From: Crocinitomicaceae bacterium TMED114
GTDB taxonomy: Bacteria; Bacteroidota; Bacteroidia; Flavobacteriales_D; Sanyastnellaceae
Assembly: GCA_002172485.2 (NCBI GenBank)
Contig: NHFP02000005.1
Span: forward strand, 122,983 to 186,982
Reading direction: 5' to 3'
DNA: 64,000 bases
The notes below the pieces were generated by a model. That model made no database searches, was not told where the DNA came from, and worked only from the letters and a program-made list of their open reading frames with translations. Shown piece after piece: positions 28,201-38,200 of the stretch (position 1 is the first letter of the stretch; each line of letters opens with the position of its first letter). The position numbers and the translations under genes are program-made.

Positions 28201-30072
28201 ACCGTTTCGGACATCTGGGGCCTCGGATTCAAGGATCACCTCCTCGAAGACAACGCCCTGGACGCCTCCAACAGTGATGGGGCCATCAACATCACCAACT
28301 GGCCGGCCAAGGGCATGTACCAGCCCGATGCCATCCACAGCTACACCGTCGGTGGGGAGACCTACATCCTGACCGCCAACGAGGGGGATGCCCGCGAGTA
28401 CTTCTACGAAGACAGTCTGGGCAATGAATTTGAAGCGTATGTGGAGGAGACCCGCGTGGAGGACGTGACGCTCGACCAGAGCTTGCTCGATGCCTATCCG
28501 GGCCTGCAGGAGAATGAGAATCTCGGCAGGATCAAGATGACCACCTCCATGGGTGACACCGATGGTGACGGCGATTTCGACGAGATTTACACCTTCGGCG
28601 GCCGTTCCTTCTCCATCTACACGACGGACGGTCAGCAGGTGTACGACAGCGGAAGCGACTTCGAACGCATCACGGCCGAGTTGATTGCCGAGAACTTCAA
28701 CTCCACCAACGACGAGAACGACAGCTTCGACAACCGTTCCGACGACAAGGGACCTGAGCCGGAGGGCATCGAAATCGGCATGGTCAACACGCGCATGTAC
28801 GCTTTCATCGGCCTCGAGCGCGTGGGGGGAGTGATGGTCTATGACATCACGGACCCGCTGAACCCGACGTATGAGCGCTACCTCCAGAACCGCGACTTTG
28901 ACGGGAATGCCGAGGCGGGCACTGCTGGCGACCTCGGTCCGGAGGGCCTCGTGTTTGTGGGAGCCGATGAGAGCGCAGATGGCGAGGCGTACATCGTCAC
29001 GTCCAACGAGGTGAGCGGCACCATCACGGCGCACCGCTTGACGAGCCTCTTCGACGTGGTCTATGGCTGCACGGATGAGGAAGCCACGAACTACGATGCC
29101 GACGCCAACACCGACGATGGCAGTTGTGAGTACATCGGATGTGAGCTCTTCATCTCCGAGTACGGCGTGGGCAGTGGCAGCAACCGCTGGGTGGAGATTT
29201 ACAACCCGACCGGACAGGATGTGGAGCTCGACGGCTACGCTTGGCCCAATGTCTCCAACAGCAACCCGTTCCCGGGCAGCTACGAGTACTGGAACGGGTT
29301 CAACGACGGCCACGTGCTGGCCGCGGGCGATGTGTACATCCTCGCGCACCCGGATGCCGATGCGGCCATCCTGGCCGAGGCCGATCAGACCTTCCCGTAC
29401 ATGCCGGACGGCAACGCCGGCTTTGCATTGGTCAAAGGAACCGAAGCCGACTTTGAGATCATCGACATGTTCGCCAACTATGAGGGCGACAACGACGGCA
29501 TCGGTTCTTGGACGGTGTGTGGCGACGCGTCGGTCACCACGGACAACGTGACCCTTGTGCGGAAGTCCGCGTTCCAGGGCAATCCGAACCCCTCCGGAGA
29601 GGACCTCGCCAGCGAGGATGGCATCACCGTCTTCACCGAGGGCAGCCTCGCGGCGGGCGTGTGTGAGTGGGAGATTTACCCCGCCGATGACTTCACGCAT
29701 CTCGGCATGCACACGTACGAGGGCAATTGCACGCAGCCTCCGGTTCAAGGGTGCATGGACGAGGCCGCCTGCAACTTTGATGCGTTGGCGGAGATGGAAG
29801 TGGAAGGCGACTGCGACTATGAGAGTTGTGTCGGTTGCATGGTGTTTCAGGCATGCAACTTCGATGCACTCGCCACGCAGAATGACTACGAACTCTGTGA
29901 TTTCAGCGAATGTGCAGGGTGTACTTACCCAGCCGCTTGCAACTACGACCCCACTGCTTCTCAGGATGACGGATCCTGTGACTACCTGGCGGGAGACTTG
30001 AATGGAAGTGGCGCGGTCACAGTGGCCGACATTCTGCTGCTGTTGCAGACATTTGCGAGCACATGTGACTGA
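22273..30072 (+). CDS. Large secreted multidomain phosphoesterase: lamin-tail, 5'-nucleotidase, choice-of-anchor I and Cys-repeat modules
   Basis: This is a 2599-residue secreted protein; the start at 22273 gives MRLFISSFARLVTMLVSISM and a cleavage region near THAQ. Module order: lamin-tail domain (LTD) 1 (about 22372-22930); a 5'-nucleotidase-type metallophosphatase (about 22960-24650) with FHNNDGES, SSGDNVKPS, GNHDFDAG and the C-terminal TNGGGLRTDVLYDAGD; two cysteine-rich units; LTDs 2-5 (from 24955, 25570, 26185 and 26875); a choice-of-anchor I beta-propeller-like domain (about 27550-29060, including KGPEPEGIEIG and GPEGLVFVG); LTD 6 (29140); three Cys-units; and a single dockerin-like EF-hand ending in STCD. 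It probably releases phosphate from nucleotides or phosphoesters at the cell surface. No T9SS domain is recognisable. The 30246 gene is its paralogue. Confidence 0.9.
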   Translation: MRLFISSFARLVTMLVSISMVLQETHAQVSDVNCGLFFSEYAEGSSNNKYLEIYNPTDAAIDLTGYAFPNVGNAPNVPGEYEFWNEFDAGATIGAGETYMIVHPSAEAGLLAVADITFSFLSNGDDGFILVEGTEADFTLVDAIGNWDGDPGSGWDVAGVSNATKDHTLRRKSDVTQGNGGDWYASAGTNADDSEWIVLENNYSINNAYEGLDSHDFTGTCGAPEPGEALTMRIFHNNDGESELLGVDRFGALLNDMRAESDSAGIPHVMVSSGDNVKPSLAFNVFLEGGPSYDVIALDHLDYNGICIGNHDFDAGTEVLADLIEAFPNNPTPFLSANLDFTNEPSLDVLVQQGRIARSITLDVDGQQVGLIGLTTRDLAGVTAPGNTIIGQDLAGILQAEVDSLEGLGINKIILVSHLQGLVADDLDGGGDFAIAAQTRGIDVWVAGGGNQMLTNDPDYDDIYLQYPSAEETTYPLVAQNVDGEPVYMVTTVGNYDYLGALQVTFDENGVVVDTHSDEYSDTYRASDYPESDAYLYDNVVAPIEAIYADADTIGYSEIAWDLRKTTIRARESGFGNMVADAFLAAGRRFAEVDASVDSPQMAITNGGGLRTDVLYDAGDITDLQVQNILPFDNTIAVVEDVSTDRLKLILENAYSMTSFQNGAVYSDDGRFGHIAGLTVVYDLFGTSYEHNAQGQTLVEGERVVSAILDDGTVLIENGTPVAGLTVDIATNNFLAEGGPAFSGGDYYPFDQSVPANLTTELYAESVIEFIVDTLGGLVAAADYPENPGNDAGRIQVLLPSCDNPDGCIYGCDDATACNYDAAVTSNDGSCVFPEEGLDCDGNCASDTDEDGICDQDEVGGCIDQSACNFDPNATDNNGTCEYPEPGSDCGTGTCDLFISEYGVQAGTNNRYVEIYNPTSYTVNLDNYAWPNVSNSNPFPGSYEYWNTFNEGAMLAPGEVYVVAHPEADAAILAEADQTFQYIADGNVGFAIVKGQPDSFEIVDFFANWEGDNDALGFWNVCGDAQTDNVVLVRLPEFQGNPLPSGMDNSSEDGVTEFVGGSFGTCNTDCEWEVRSADDYSGLGAHTHNSGCAQVEPTTCDLFISEYGVVAGTDNRYVEIYNPTGAPVLLDDYAWPNVSNSNPFPGAYEYWNGFNAGHVLQPGDVYVLAHPDADAAILAEADQTFPYMPDGNAGFALVRGTEADFEIIDFFANYEGDNDEIGYWSVCDGSTTDNVVLVRRPQYQGNPNPSGEDLSSEDGITEFFGGSLGSSANDCEWFVRSTTDFSDLGMHTYSGACAQPEIPACDLFISEYGVGSGSNRWVEIYNPTGYDVSLDGYAWPNVSNSNPFPGSYEYWNGFNDGHVLAAGDVYILAHPDADAAILAEADQTFPYMPDGNAGFALVKGTEADFEIIDFFANYEGDNDEVGFWTVCGDETVTTDNVTLVRKSFYQGNPNPSGEDRSSEDGVTEFTMGSLAAGVCEWDIYPADDFTHIGMHTYEGACALAEPVPGCKDEMATNFDADANVEDNSLCTYAPCDLFISEYGVGSGSNRWVEIYNPTGDDVLLDGYAWPNVSNSNPFPGSYEYWNGFNDGHVLAAGDVYILAHPDADAAILAEADQTFPYMPDGNAGFALVKGEPDSFEIIDFFANYEGDNDEVGFWTVCGDETVTTDNVTLVRMSAFQGNPNPSGEDRSSEDGVTEFTLGSLAAGVCEWDIYAADDFSHIGMHTYDGQCATGGCTDMEAENYDPSAGYDDGSCFDSNVADEVAASFATGVFDEGAAEIVDYHAGTQRLFFVNANDGQVGALSMANPDTLEFLFYIALDSGKPNSVAVVGDAVAVAVENDVTGVAGEVRFFDTDGNFLNSVPAGFLPDALTVSDDGTLLAVANEGEPDYNIPVDPEGSATIVDLSNGVMNAVATQVSFTSITESDLDESVRIFGPQTNIAQDLEPEYVAFNGDNSQLFVSCQENNAMVVIDVMSATVSDIWGLGFKDHLLEDNALDASNSDGAINITNWPAKGMYQPDAIHSYTVGGETYILTANEGDAREYFYEDSLGNEFEAYVEETRVEDVTLDQSLLDAYPGLQENENLGRIKMTTSMGDTDGDGDFDEIYTFGGRSFSIYTTDGQQVYDSGSDFERITAELIAENFNSTNDENDSFDNRSDDKGPEPEGIEIGMVNTRMYAFIGLERVGGVMVYDITDPLNPTYERYLQNRDFDGNAEAGTAGDLGPEGLVFVGADESADGEAYIVTSNEVSGTITAHRLTSLFDVVYGCTDEEATNYDADANTDDGSCEYIGCELFISEYGVGSGSNRWVEIYNPTGQDVELDGYAWPNVSNSNPFPGSYEYWNGFNDGHVLAAGDVYILAHPDADAAILAEADQTFPYMPDGNAGFALVKGTEADFEIIDMFANYEGDNDGIGSWTVCGDASVTTDNVTLVRKSAFQGNPNPSGEDLASEDGITVFTEGSLAAGVCEWEIYPADDFTHLGMHTYEGNCTQPPVQGCMDEAACNFDALAEMEVEGDCDYESCVGCMVFQACNFDALATQNDYELCDFSECAGCTYPAACNYDPTASQDDGSCDYLAGDLNGSGAVTVADILLLLQTFASTCD
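24955..29735 (+). repeat. Five near-identical lamin-tail-domain modules of about 600 bp
   Basis: Modules begin at the Cys codon of the C-D/E-L-F-I-S-E-Y-G motif at 24955, 25570, 26185, 26875 and 29140. The last three share long identical stretches such as the coding for FISEYGVGSGSNRWVEIYNP and YWNGFNDGHVLAAGDVYILA. Each is separated from the next by a short linker or one Cys-unit. A more divergent copy lies in the neighbouring gene (31905). Recent internal duplication or gene conversion is the simplest explanation. Confidence 0.9.
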
Positions 30073-30098
30073 TTCAATTGCCCGGTGCTTAAAACCAG

Positions 30099-30131
30099 GA
30101 AAGGCCGCCTTTGGGCGGCCTTTCTCTTGGT
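30099..30131 (+). terminator. Rho-independent terminator after the 2599-aa gene
   Basis: Eleven-base arms GAAAGGCCGCC (30099-30109) and GGCGGCCTTTC (30114-30124) enclose a TTTG loop; flanking ACCA and TTGGT extend the symmetry. The same arms recur at 32772-32797. Confidence 0.85.
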
Positions 30132-30188
30132 TCTAGCGGGCGGTCGTTGGGCTCGACTGTGGCGTGTAACGAATTGGTGACACAGGGG

Positions 30189-30196
30189 TAATCTTG
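30189..30196 (+). promoter_or_regulatory. Candidate -7 element (TAATCTTG) for the 834-aa gene
   Basis: TAATCTTG matches TAnnTTTG at 7 of 8 positions and lies 49 nt before the ATG at 30246. A TTG occurs at 30174-30176 but the spacing (12 nt) is short, so support is weak. Confidence 0.25.
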
Positions 30197-30245
30197 AAAA
30201 GTGGGTGAAGGTGGGCTGTCTCAGTCAATTTGCCTGCGGTTCACG

Positions 30246-32750
30246 ATGTCCATGAGAGTTCACCTTTTCCTTCTTTTTTCCTTCTGGCTTTTCACGTCGA
30301 CGTCGACGGGGCAGTTGGTCGATGCTGTCACCTCCAGTTATGCCACCGGCGTGTTTGACGCGAGTGCCACAGAGATTGTCGATTACCACGCCGGAACGCA
30401 GCGTCTCTTCTTCGTCAACGCCAATGCGGCACAGGTCGGCGTCCTGAGCATGGCGGATCCCAATGACCTCGAGTTTCTGTTCTACGTCGAGCTCGGCAGC
30501 GGGTCTCCCAACAGCGTGGCGGTGGTCGGAGACGCTGTCGCCGTGGCCGTGGCGGCCGACACCGCCGGGGTGGCGGGGGAGGTCCGCTTCTTTGACACCG
30601 ACGGCGCTTTCCTGCACAGCGTTCCGGTCGGTTTTCTGCCGGATGCGCTCACAGTGAGTGACGACGGAACGCTCCTCGCCGTGGCCAACGAGGGCGAGCC
30701 CGATTACAACATCCCCGTCGACCCCGAGGGCAGCGCCACCATCGTGGACCTCTCGGCTGGCGTGACCAACGCGGTGGCGACTCAGGTTCCGTTCACCAGC
30801 ATCCAGCCCGAGGACCTCGACGGGAGCATCCGCATCTTCGGTCCGGACGCCACCATTGCACAGGACCTTGAACCGGAGTATGTGGCCTTCAGCGCCGATA
30901 ACAGCCAGCTTTACGTGTCCTGTCAGGAAAACAACGCCATGGTCGTGATTGATGTGGCCACCGCCAGCGTCGTCGACATCTGGGGTCTTGGTTTCAAGGA
31001 CCACCTGCTCGCGGGACAGGGGCTCGATGCCTCCAATGCGGACGGAGAGATCCAGATCGCAAACTGGCCCGTCAAGGGCATGTTCCAGCCGGACGCCATC
31101 CATCCGTACACGGTGGACGGTGTGACCTCCCTCCTGACCGCCAACGAGGGCGATGCCCGGGAGTACTTCTTCATCGACAGCTTGGGCAACTACGGCACCG
31201 GCATCGCGGAGGAGGCGCGCGTCAGCCAGGTGGAGTTGGACCCGAGCCTGCTGGAGGCCTTTCCGGGGCTTCAGGACAATGCGAACCTCGGCCGCCTCAA
31301 GATGACCGAAACCCTCGGCGACACCGACGGCGACGGCGACTACGACGAGATTTACGCCTTCGGCGCGCGGTCGTTTTCGATCTACACCACCGACGGCCAG
31401 CAGGTCTTTGACAGCGGGGATGATTTCGAGGCCATCACCGCGTCGCTCATCCCGGATAACTTCAACTCCACCAACGACGAGAACGGCAGCTTTGACAACC
31501 GTTCCGATGACAAGGGGCCTGAACCGGAGGGCATCGAGATCGGGACCATCGGCGCGAGCACCTATGCCTTCATTGGCCTAGAGCGCGTGGGCGGTGTGAT
31601 GGTGTACGACATCACTGACCCGCTCAATCCGGTTTACGTGCGCTACCTGCAGAACCGCGACTACGACGGCGTGGCCTCGGACGGAACGGCGGGCGACCTC
31701 GGTCCGGAAGGGCTGGTGTTCGTCGGGGCCGAGGAGAGCCCGGACGGCCATGCGTACATCGTGACGTCCAACGAGGTCAGCGGAACCGTGACGGCGCACC
31801 GTCTCGTGGAGGCGTCCGAGGTGGTCGAGGGGTGCACGGACGACGGAGCATTCAACTTCGACCCTGCGGCCAACATCGACGATGGGACCTGTGAATTTCC
31901 CGATTGCGACCCCTTCATTTCCGAGTACGGGGTCGGCCCGGGCCTGAACCGTTGGATCGAGATCTACAATCCGACAGGGCAGGACGTCGACCTCGATGAC
32001 TACGCCTGGCCCGCGGTGTACAACAGCAACCTCCTGCCGGGCCAATACGAAAATTGGAACACCTTCAACGCGGGCCACATCCTCGAGGCGGGAGACGTGT
32101 ATATCCTCTGCCATCCACAGGCCGATTCGACCCTGCTGAACGCCGCGGACCAAACGCTGGCGACCTTGCCGGATGGCAACGTGGGGTTTGCCCTGGTGAA
32201 GGGGACTGAGGACGATTTTGAGGTGGTGGACTTCTTCGCCAACTGGGAAGGCGACAACGACGAAGAGGGTGCCTGGTCCGTCTGTGGGGACCCCTCCGTC
32301 CGAACCAACTTGGTGACGCTGGTGCGCAAGCCGGCGTTCGATGGCAATCCGAACCCCTCGGGTGAAGACCTGTCGACCAGCGATGGGGAGACCGACTTTC
32401 CGCTGGGCAGCCTCGCGCCCGGCGTCTGCGAGTGGGAGGTGTATCCGGTCAACGACTTCAGCCACATCGGCAGCCACATCTATGCGGGGGAATGTTTGCC
32501 TCCAGTGGTGGGGTGCATGGTCCCGGTGGCGTGCAACTATGATCCTGAGGCCAATGAAAATGATTTGGCGTCCTGCGATTACTACAGCTGTGCCGGATGC
32601 ATGTACCCGGGAGCCTGCAACTTCGACCCGGACGCCTTGGTCGACGATGCGAGCTGTTTTTTTCTGCCCGGCGATGTGACGGGCGATGGCGTCGTGGGCG
32701 CAGCGGATCTGCTCGTGATGCTCGGGGCGTACTTCACATCTTGCCTGTGA
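30246..32750 (+). CDS. Secreted choice-of-anchor I / lamin-tail / Cys-repeat protein (paralogue of the preceding gene)
   Basis: This is an 834-residue secreted protein (signal MSMRVHLFLLFSFWLFTSTS). It consists of a choice-of-anchor I domain (about 30310-31830), one Cys-unit, one lamin-tail domain (31905-32490), two Cys-units and a terminal dockerin-like motif GDVTGDGVVGAADLLVMLGA ending in TSCL. It repeats the second half of the preceding protein in the same domain order, with conserved stretches such as IVDYHAGTQRLFFVNAN and EGEPDYNIPVDPEGSATIVD. It lacks the metallophosphatase. Choice-of-anchor I domains occur in secreted alkaline-phosphatase-like proteins; whether this domain alone is catalytic is not known. 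An ATG at 30252 is an alternative start. Confidence 0.9.
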   Translation: MSMRVHLFLLFSFWLFTSTSTGQLVDAVTSSYATGVFDASATEIVDYHAGTQRLFFVNANAAQVGVLSMADPNDLEFLFYVELGSGSPNSVAVVGDAVAVAVAADTAGVAGEVRFFDTDGAFLHSVPVGFLPDALTVSDDGTLLAVANEGEPDYNIPVDPEGSATIVDLSAGVTNAVATQVPFTSIQPEDLDGSIRIFGPDATIAQDLEPEYVAFSADNSQLYVSCQENNAMVVIDVATASVVDIWGLGFKDHLLAGQGLDASNADGEIQIANWPVKGMFQPDAIHPYTVDGVTSLLTANEGDAREYFFIDSLGNYGTGIAEEARVSQVELDPSLLEAFPGLQDNANLGRLKMTETLGDTDGDGDYDEIYAFGARSFSIYTTDGQQVFDSGDDFEAITASLIPDNFNSTNDENGSFDNRSDDKGPEPEGIEIGTIGASTYAFIGLERVGGVMVYDITDPLNPVYVRYLQNRDYDGVASDGTAGDLGPEGLVFVGAEESPDGHAYIVTSNEVSGTVTAHRLVEASEVVEGCTDDGAFNFDPAANIDDGTCEFPDCDPFISEYGVGPGLNRWIEIYNPTGQDVDLDDYAWPAVYNSNLLPGQYENWNTFNAGHILEAGDVYILCHPQADSTLLNAADQTLATLPDGNVGFALVKGTEDDFEVVDFFANWEGDNDEEGAWSVCGDPSVRTNLVTLVRKPAFDGNPNPSGEDLSTSDGETDFPLGSLAPGVCEWEVYPVNDFSHIGSHIYAGECLPPVVGCMVPVACNYDPEANENDLASCDYYSCAGCMYPGACNFDPDALVDDASCFFLPGDVTGDGVVGAADLLVMLGAYFTSCL

Positions 32751-32771
32751 TGCTCCTCACTTGACCAAAAG

Positions 32772-32802
32772 GAAAGGCCGCCCTCGGGCGGCCTTTCTGT
32801 TG
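32772..32802. terminator. Bidirectional terminator between convergent genes
   Basis: Arms GAAAGGCCGCC (32772-32782) and GGCGGCCTTTC (32787-32797) enclose a CTCG loop, with CCAAAAGG on the left and TGTTGG on the right, so a T-rich run follows on either strand. It can serve the 834-aa gene (plus) and the prolyl oligopeptidase gene (minus). Confidence 0.85.
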
Positions 32803-32828
32803 GGCCTGGACATCGGTTGAACCGCAGC

Positions 32829-34961
<2,133 letters not shown>

Positions 34962-34977
34962 GTCGTGAATGGGGCGG

Positions 34978-34984
34978 CAAATTA
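34978..34984 (-). promoter_or_regulatory. Candidate -7 element for the prolyl oligopeptidase gene
   Basis: On the minus strand TAATTTG, one base short of TAnnTTTG, lies 16 nt before the ATG at 34961. TTTCG occurs 19 nt upstream as a possible -33 element. It is AT-rich against a GC-rich background. Confidence 0.35.
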
Positions 34985-35202
34985 GGGGCAGCATGAACAG
35001 CCACGAAATCGACTGCCGCATCCACGGTGATGACCTCCAGACGGTGGGGGTCGAATTGGCCGGATGATGGACGGCATTTGAGCCCACTGACGGGGTGAAT
35101 TCCCTTCCGATGAAGGCGGTTTGTCAGCGGACAAGCCGCCGATTTTTGTCCATGTGAGCTGAAAATATCGCGACGAATCTCTGTATTTCATCGATTAGTT
35201 GG

Positions 35203-35210
35203 TATATTTA
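35203..35210 (+). promoter_or_regulatory. Candidate -7 element (TATATTTA) for the giant repeat protein
   Basis: TATATTTA matches TAnnTTTG at 7 of 8 positions and lies 27 nt before the ATG at 35238, in a conspicuously AT-rich stretch (35165-35215) of otherwise GC-rich DNA. No clear -33 TTG is present at the standard spacing. Confidence 0.45.
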
Positions 35211-35237
35211 TGATTGCCCAACCCAGATTGTGCTCAC

Positions 35238-38200
35238 ATGAACCGTCTGATCGCTCTTCTCTCTTGCCTGGCCACAGTGGCCTTTGCGCATGCCCAAGTC
35301 ACCAGCTACGGCTTGTCCGTGGATGTCATTGCCGAACACGATGCCGGCCCCCTCGCCGGCATGACCACGTACCAAATCTTCATGGATTGCGTGAACGCCG
35401 ACGACATCGTCTCGTCCGTCAGTGGCGATGCCATCTTCCCGCTGGACCTCACCACCACGACGTCCTTCTATCAGGACGGCCTCGGTGCAGCCACCCCCAA
35501 TGCGGTGAACCCGCTGCTGTTCGGATTCTTCCCAGAATTGCCGTACGACAGCTGGGTGACCATCGGCATCTTCCAGCAGCCCGACGGCGCTGCGGGCGAG
35601 GGCGAGGTGAGCACGGTGGAGAGCCCCACCCAAGGGTGGTTGTCGACGTTTGAGGGCGGCGGCAACATTGTGATGGACGATGCGACGGGCGGCGCATGGT
35701 TTGTGACGCAGAACTACAGCAACGGAACGCCGGATGCCGATCAGCGTGTGCTGCTCGCCCAGCTGACCACGGACGGAGAGATTTCGGGCACCCTCCTCGT
35801 TCAGGTGTTTGAGCATGGCGTGGGGGAGAGCGACCTCCGCTTCCACCTGAGCTTTGAGGGCACCAACGGTTCGGGCGCCAGCGGTTGCATCGACCCGGAG
35901 GCCGACAACTACAACGACACTGCGGCCACCGACGATGGCTCCTGCTTGTACGGTGGGTGCATCGACGCCACGGCCTGCAATTTTGACGAGACCGCCAACG
36001 AAGACGACGGCAGTTGTGTTTACGCTGCGCCGTTTGAGGACTGCGCCGGCACCTGTCTCAACGACAGCGATGGAGATGGGGTTTGCGATGAATTGGAAGT
36101 CTCCGGATGCACCGATTCGACCGCATGGAACTATGACGCCGCCGCCACCGAAGAGGATGGTGGCTGTGTTTATTTCAACGCCTGCGGTGTTCCGGCCACG
36201 GCTGTGGTTGAAGTGTCGAGTTTCGACTATGACCCCAGCGTGCTCAGCCTCAACGTGGGCGACACGGTGGTCTGGTCCAATGTGGGTGGATTGCACAATG
36301 TGAATGCCATCACGGACCAGTTGACGGGCCTTCCCTTCGACAACCCGCAGCCGTTCTCCATTGCGGCCATTCTGGGCTCTCCGGAGGGCACCTGTTTGGG
36401 GTCCTTCGTCTTCACCGTTCCCGGGGTCTACAACTACAACAGCGCCGTGTCCAACCAGGCCGCACTCGGCATGGTCGGTGTCATCGTTGTGGGCGATGGC
36501 GGCTGTGCGGACAGCGACGCCACCAACTACGACGCTGCAGCGGAATTCGACGACGGATCCTGCGTCTTCGACGGTTGTACCGATGCCCTTGCGAGCAACT
36601 ACGATCCGCTGGTGACAATCGACGACGGCTCCTGCCTGTATCCGGGGTGCACCAATCCGGATGCGGCCAATTACGACGTTGGTGCCAATGACGACGATGG
36701 CTCCTGCATTTTCCCCGGATGCGTGGACCCCGAGGCGGCCAACTACGATGCAGATGCCAACACGGATGACGGCACCTGTGTATACAGCGGCTGTACCGAC
36801 CCCGTGGCATGCAATTACGACGCCGGTGCCGACATCGATGATGGCTCCTGCGAGGATGCGTTCGATACTTGGGGCGTGGATTACCTCGATTGCGCGGGGA
36901 ACTGCCTCAACGATGCCGACGGCGATGGCACGTGTGACGAACTCGAGCTGGCCGGCTGCATGGACATGATGGCCTGCAATTACAACCCCAGCGCTACGGA
37001 AGAGGACGGCACCTGCGATTACTGCACTTGTAGCGGTGGCGGTGCGCCCGACACGACGTATGTCGATGGTGACACGCTGACCTCGGTGACGTTCACTGAC
37101 GATACGGCAGGTTATGCCTTCGACGTGGAGTGGGTGACCACGCACACCGACGGCGTCCTTGCGGGCATGTCCACATATCGGATGTACGTGGTGCTCAACG
37201 ATGCGTCCGACCTGCTCAGCTCTTGCTATGGCAATGCGGCCAACCCCATGGTCATCGCAACGTCGACGTCGTTCTACCAGGACGATTTCGGAAGCACTTT
37301 TGGAACCGGCGTGAATCCCTTGCTTCTCGGCGCATTCCCGGACCTCGCCTACGACAGCTGGGTGACCATTGGATTGGACGGTACGCCGACGGCGGGATAC
37401 AGCAACATCCAAAGTGCCCAGAGCCCCAATCAGAACTGGATCGCCGGGTTTGACGCCGGCGGCGAAATCCGCATCGACGACATCGTGGGCGGCGCTTGGT
37501 TTGTGACGTCCTCCAACCTCAATGGCGTGCCAGATGCCGACCTCCGGGTTCTCGTGGCGCAGTTCACCACCGATGGCGTGGTCAGTGGCACATTCCCCAT
37601 CCAAGCTTTCCCCCTCGGTGCAGGCAGTGACGAGCAGCGCGCCGCATTCACCTTCACCACGGAAGGACTCGGTGAGCCCGAAGCCACCATGGTCATCAGC
37701 ACCGGCGCAGGCGGTGGGGGCAATGCTTGCGGCTGCACCGACCCCGCGGCCGACAACTACGATGCCAACGCCGACTTTGAGGATGGCACCTGTGCCTTCT
37801 CCGGTTGCACCAACCCCAATGCACTGAACTACGACGGCGGCGCCAACGTGGACGATGGCACTTGCATTGTGCCGGGTTGCACCAACCCCACTGCGGACAA
37901 CTACGATCCGGAGGCCAACCAGAACAACGGAACCTGCATCCTCAGCGGCTGTACGTATGCTGACGCGGACAACTACGATCCGACCGCCAACACGGACGAC
38001 GGCTCCTGCATCTACTACGGTTGTATCGATCCGGAGGCAGACAACTTCGATGCCACCGCCAACGCCGACGACGGTGGCTGCATGTACCTGGGTTGTCTTG
38101 ATCCCGAGGCCGACAACTACGATCCTCAGGCCAACTTGAACGACGGCTCCTGCATCTACTACGGATGTACGGTGCCGGTGGCGAGCAACTTCGATCCGGA

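Noticed and set aside
24934..29748. 4.8-kb open frame on the minus strand opposite the 2599-aa gene
   Set aside because: It has the same cause: the repeated modules lack stop codons in antisense. The product is repetitive and featureless.
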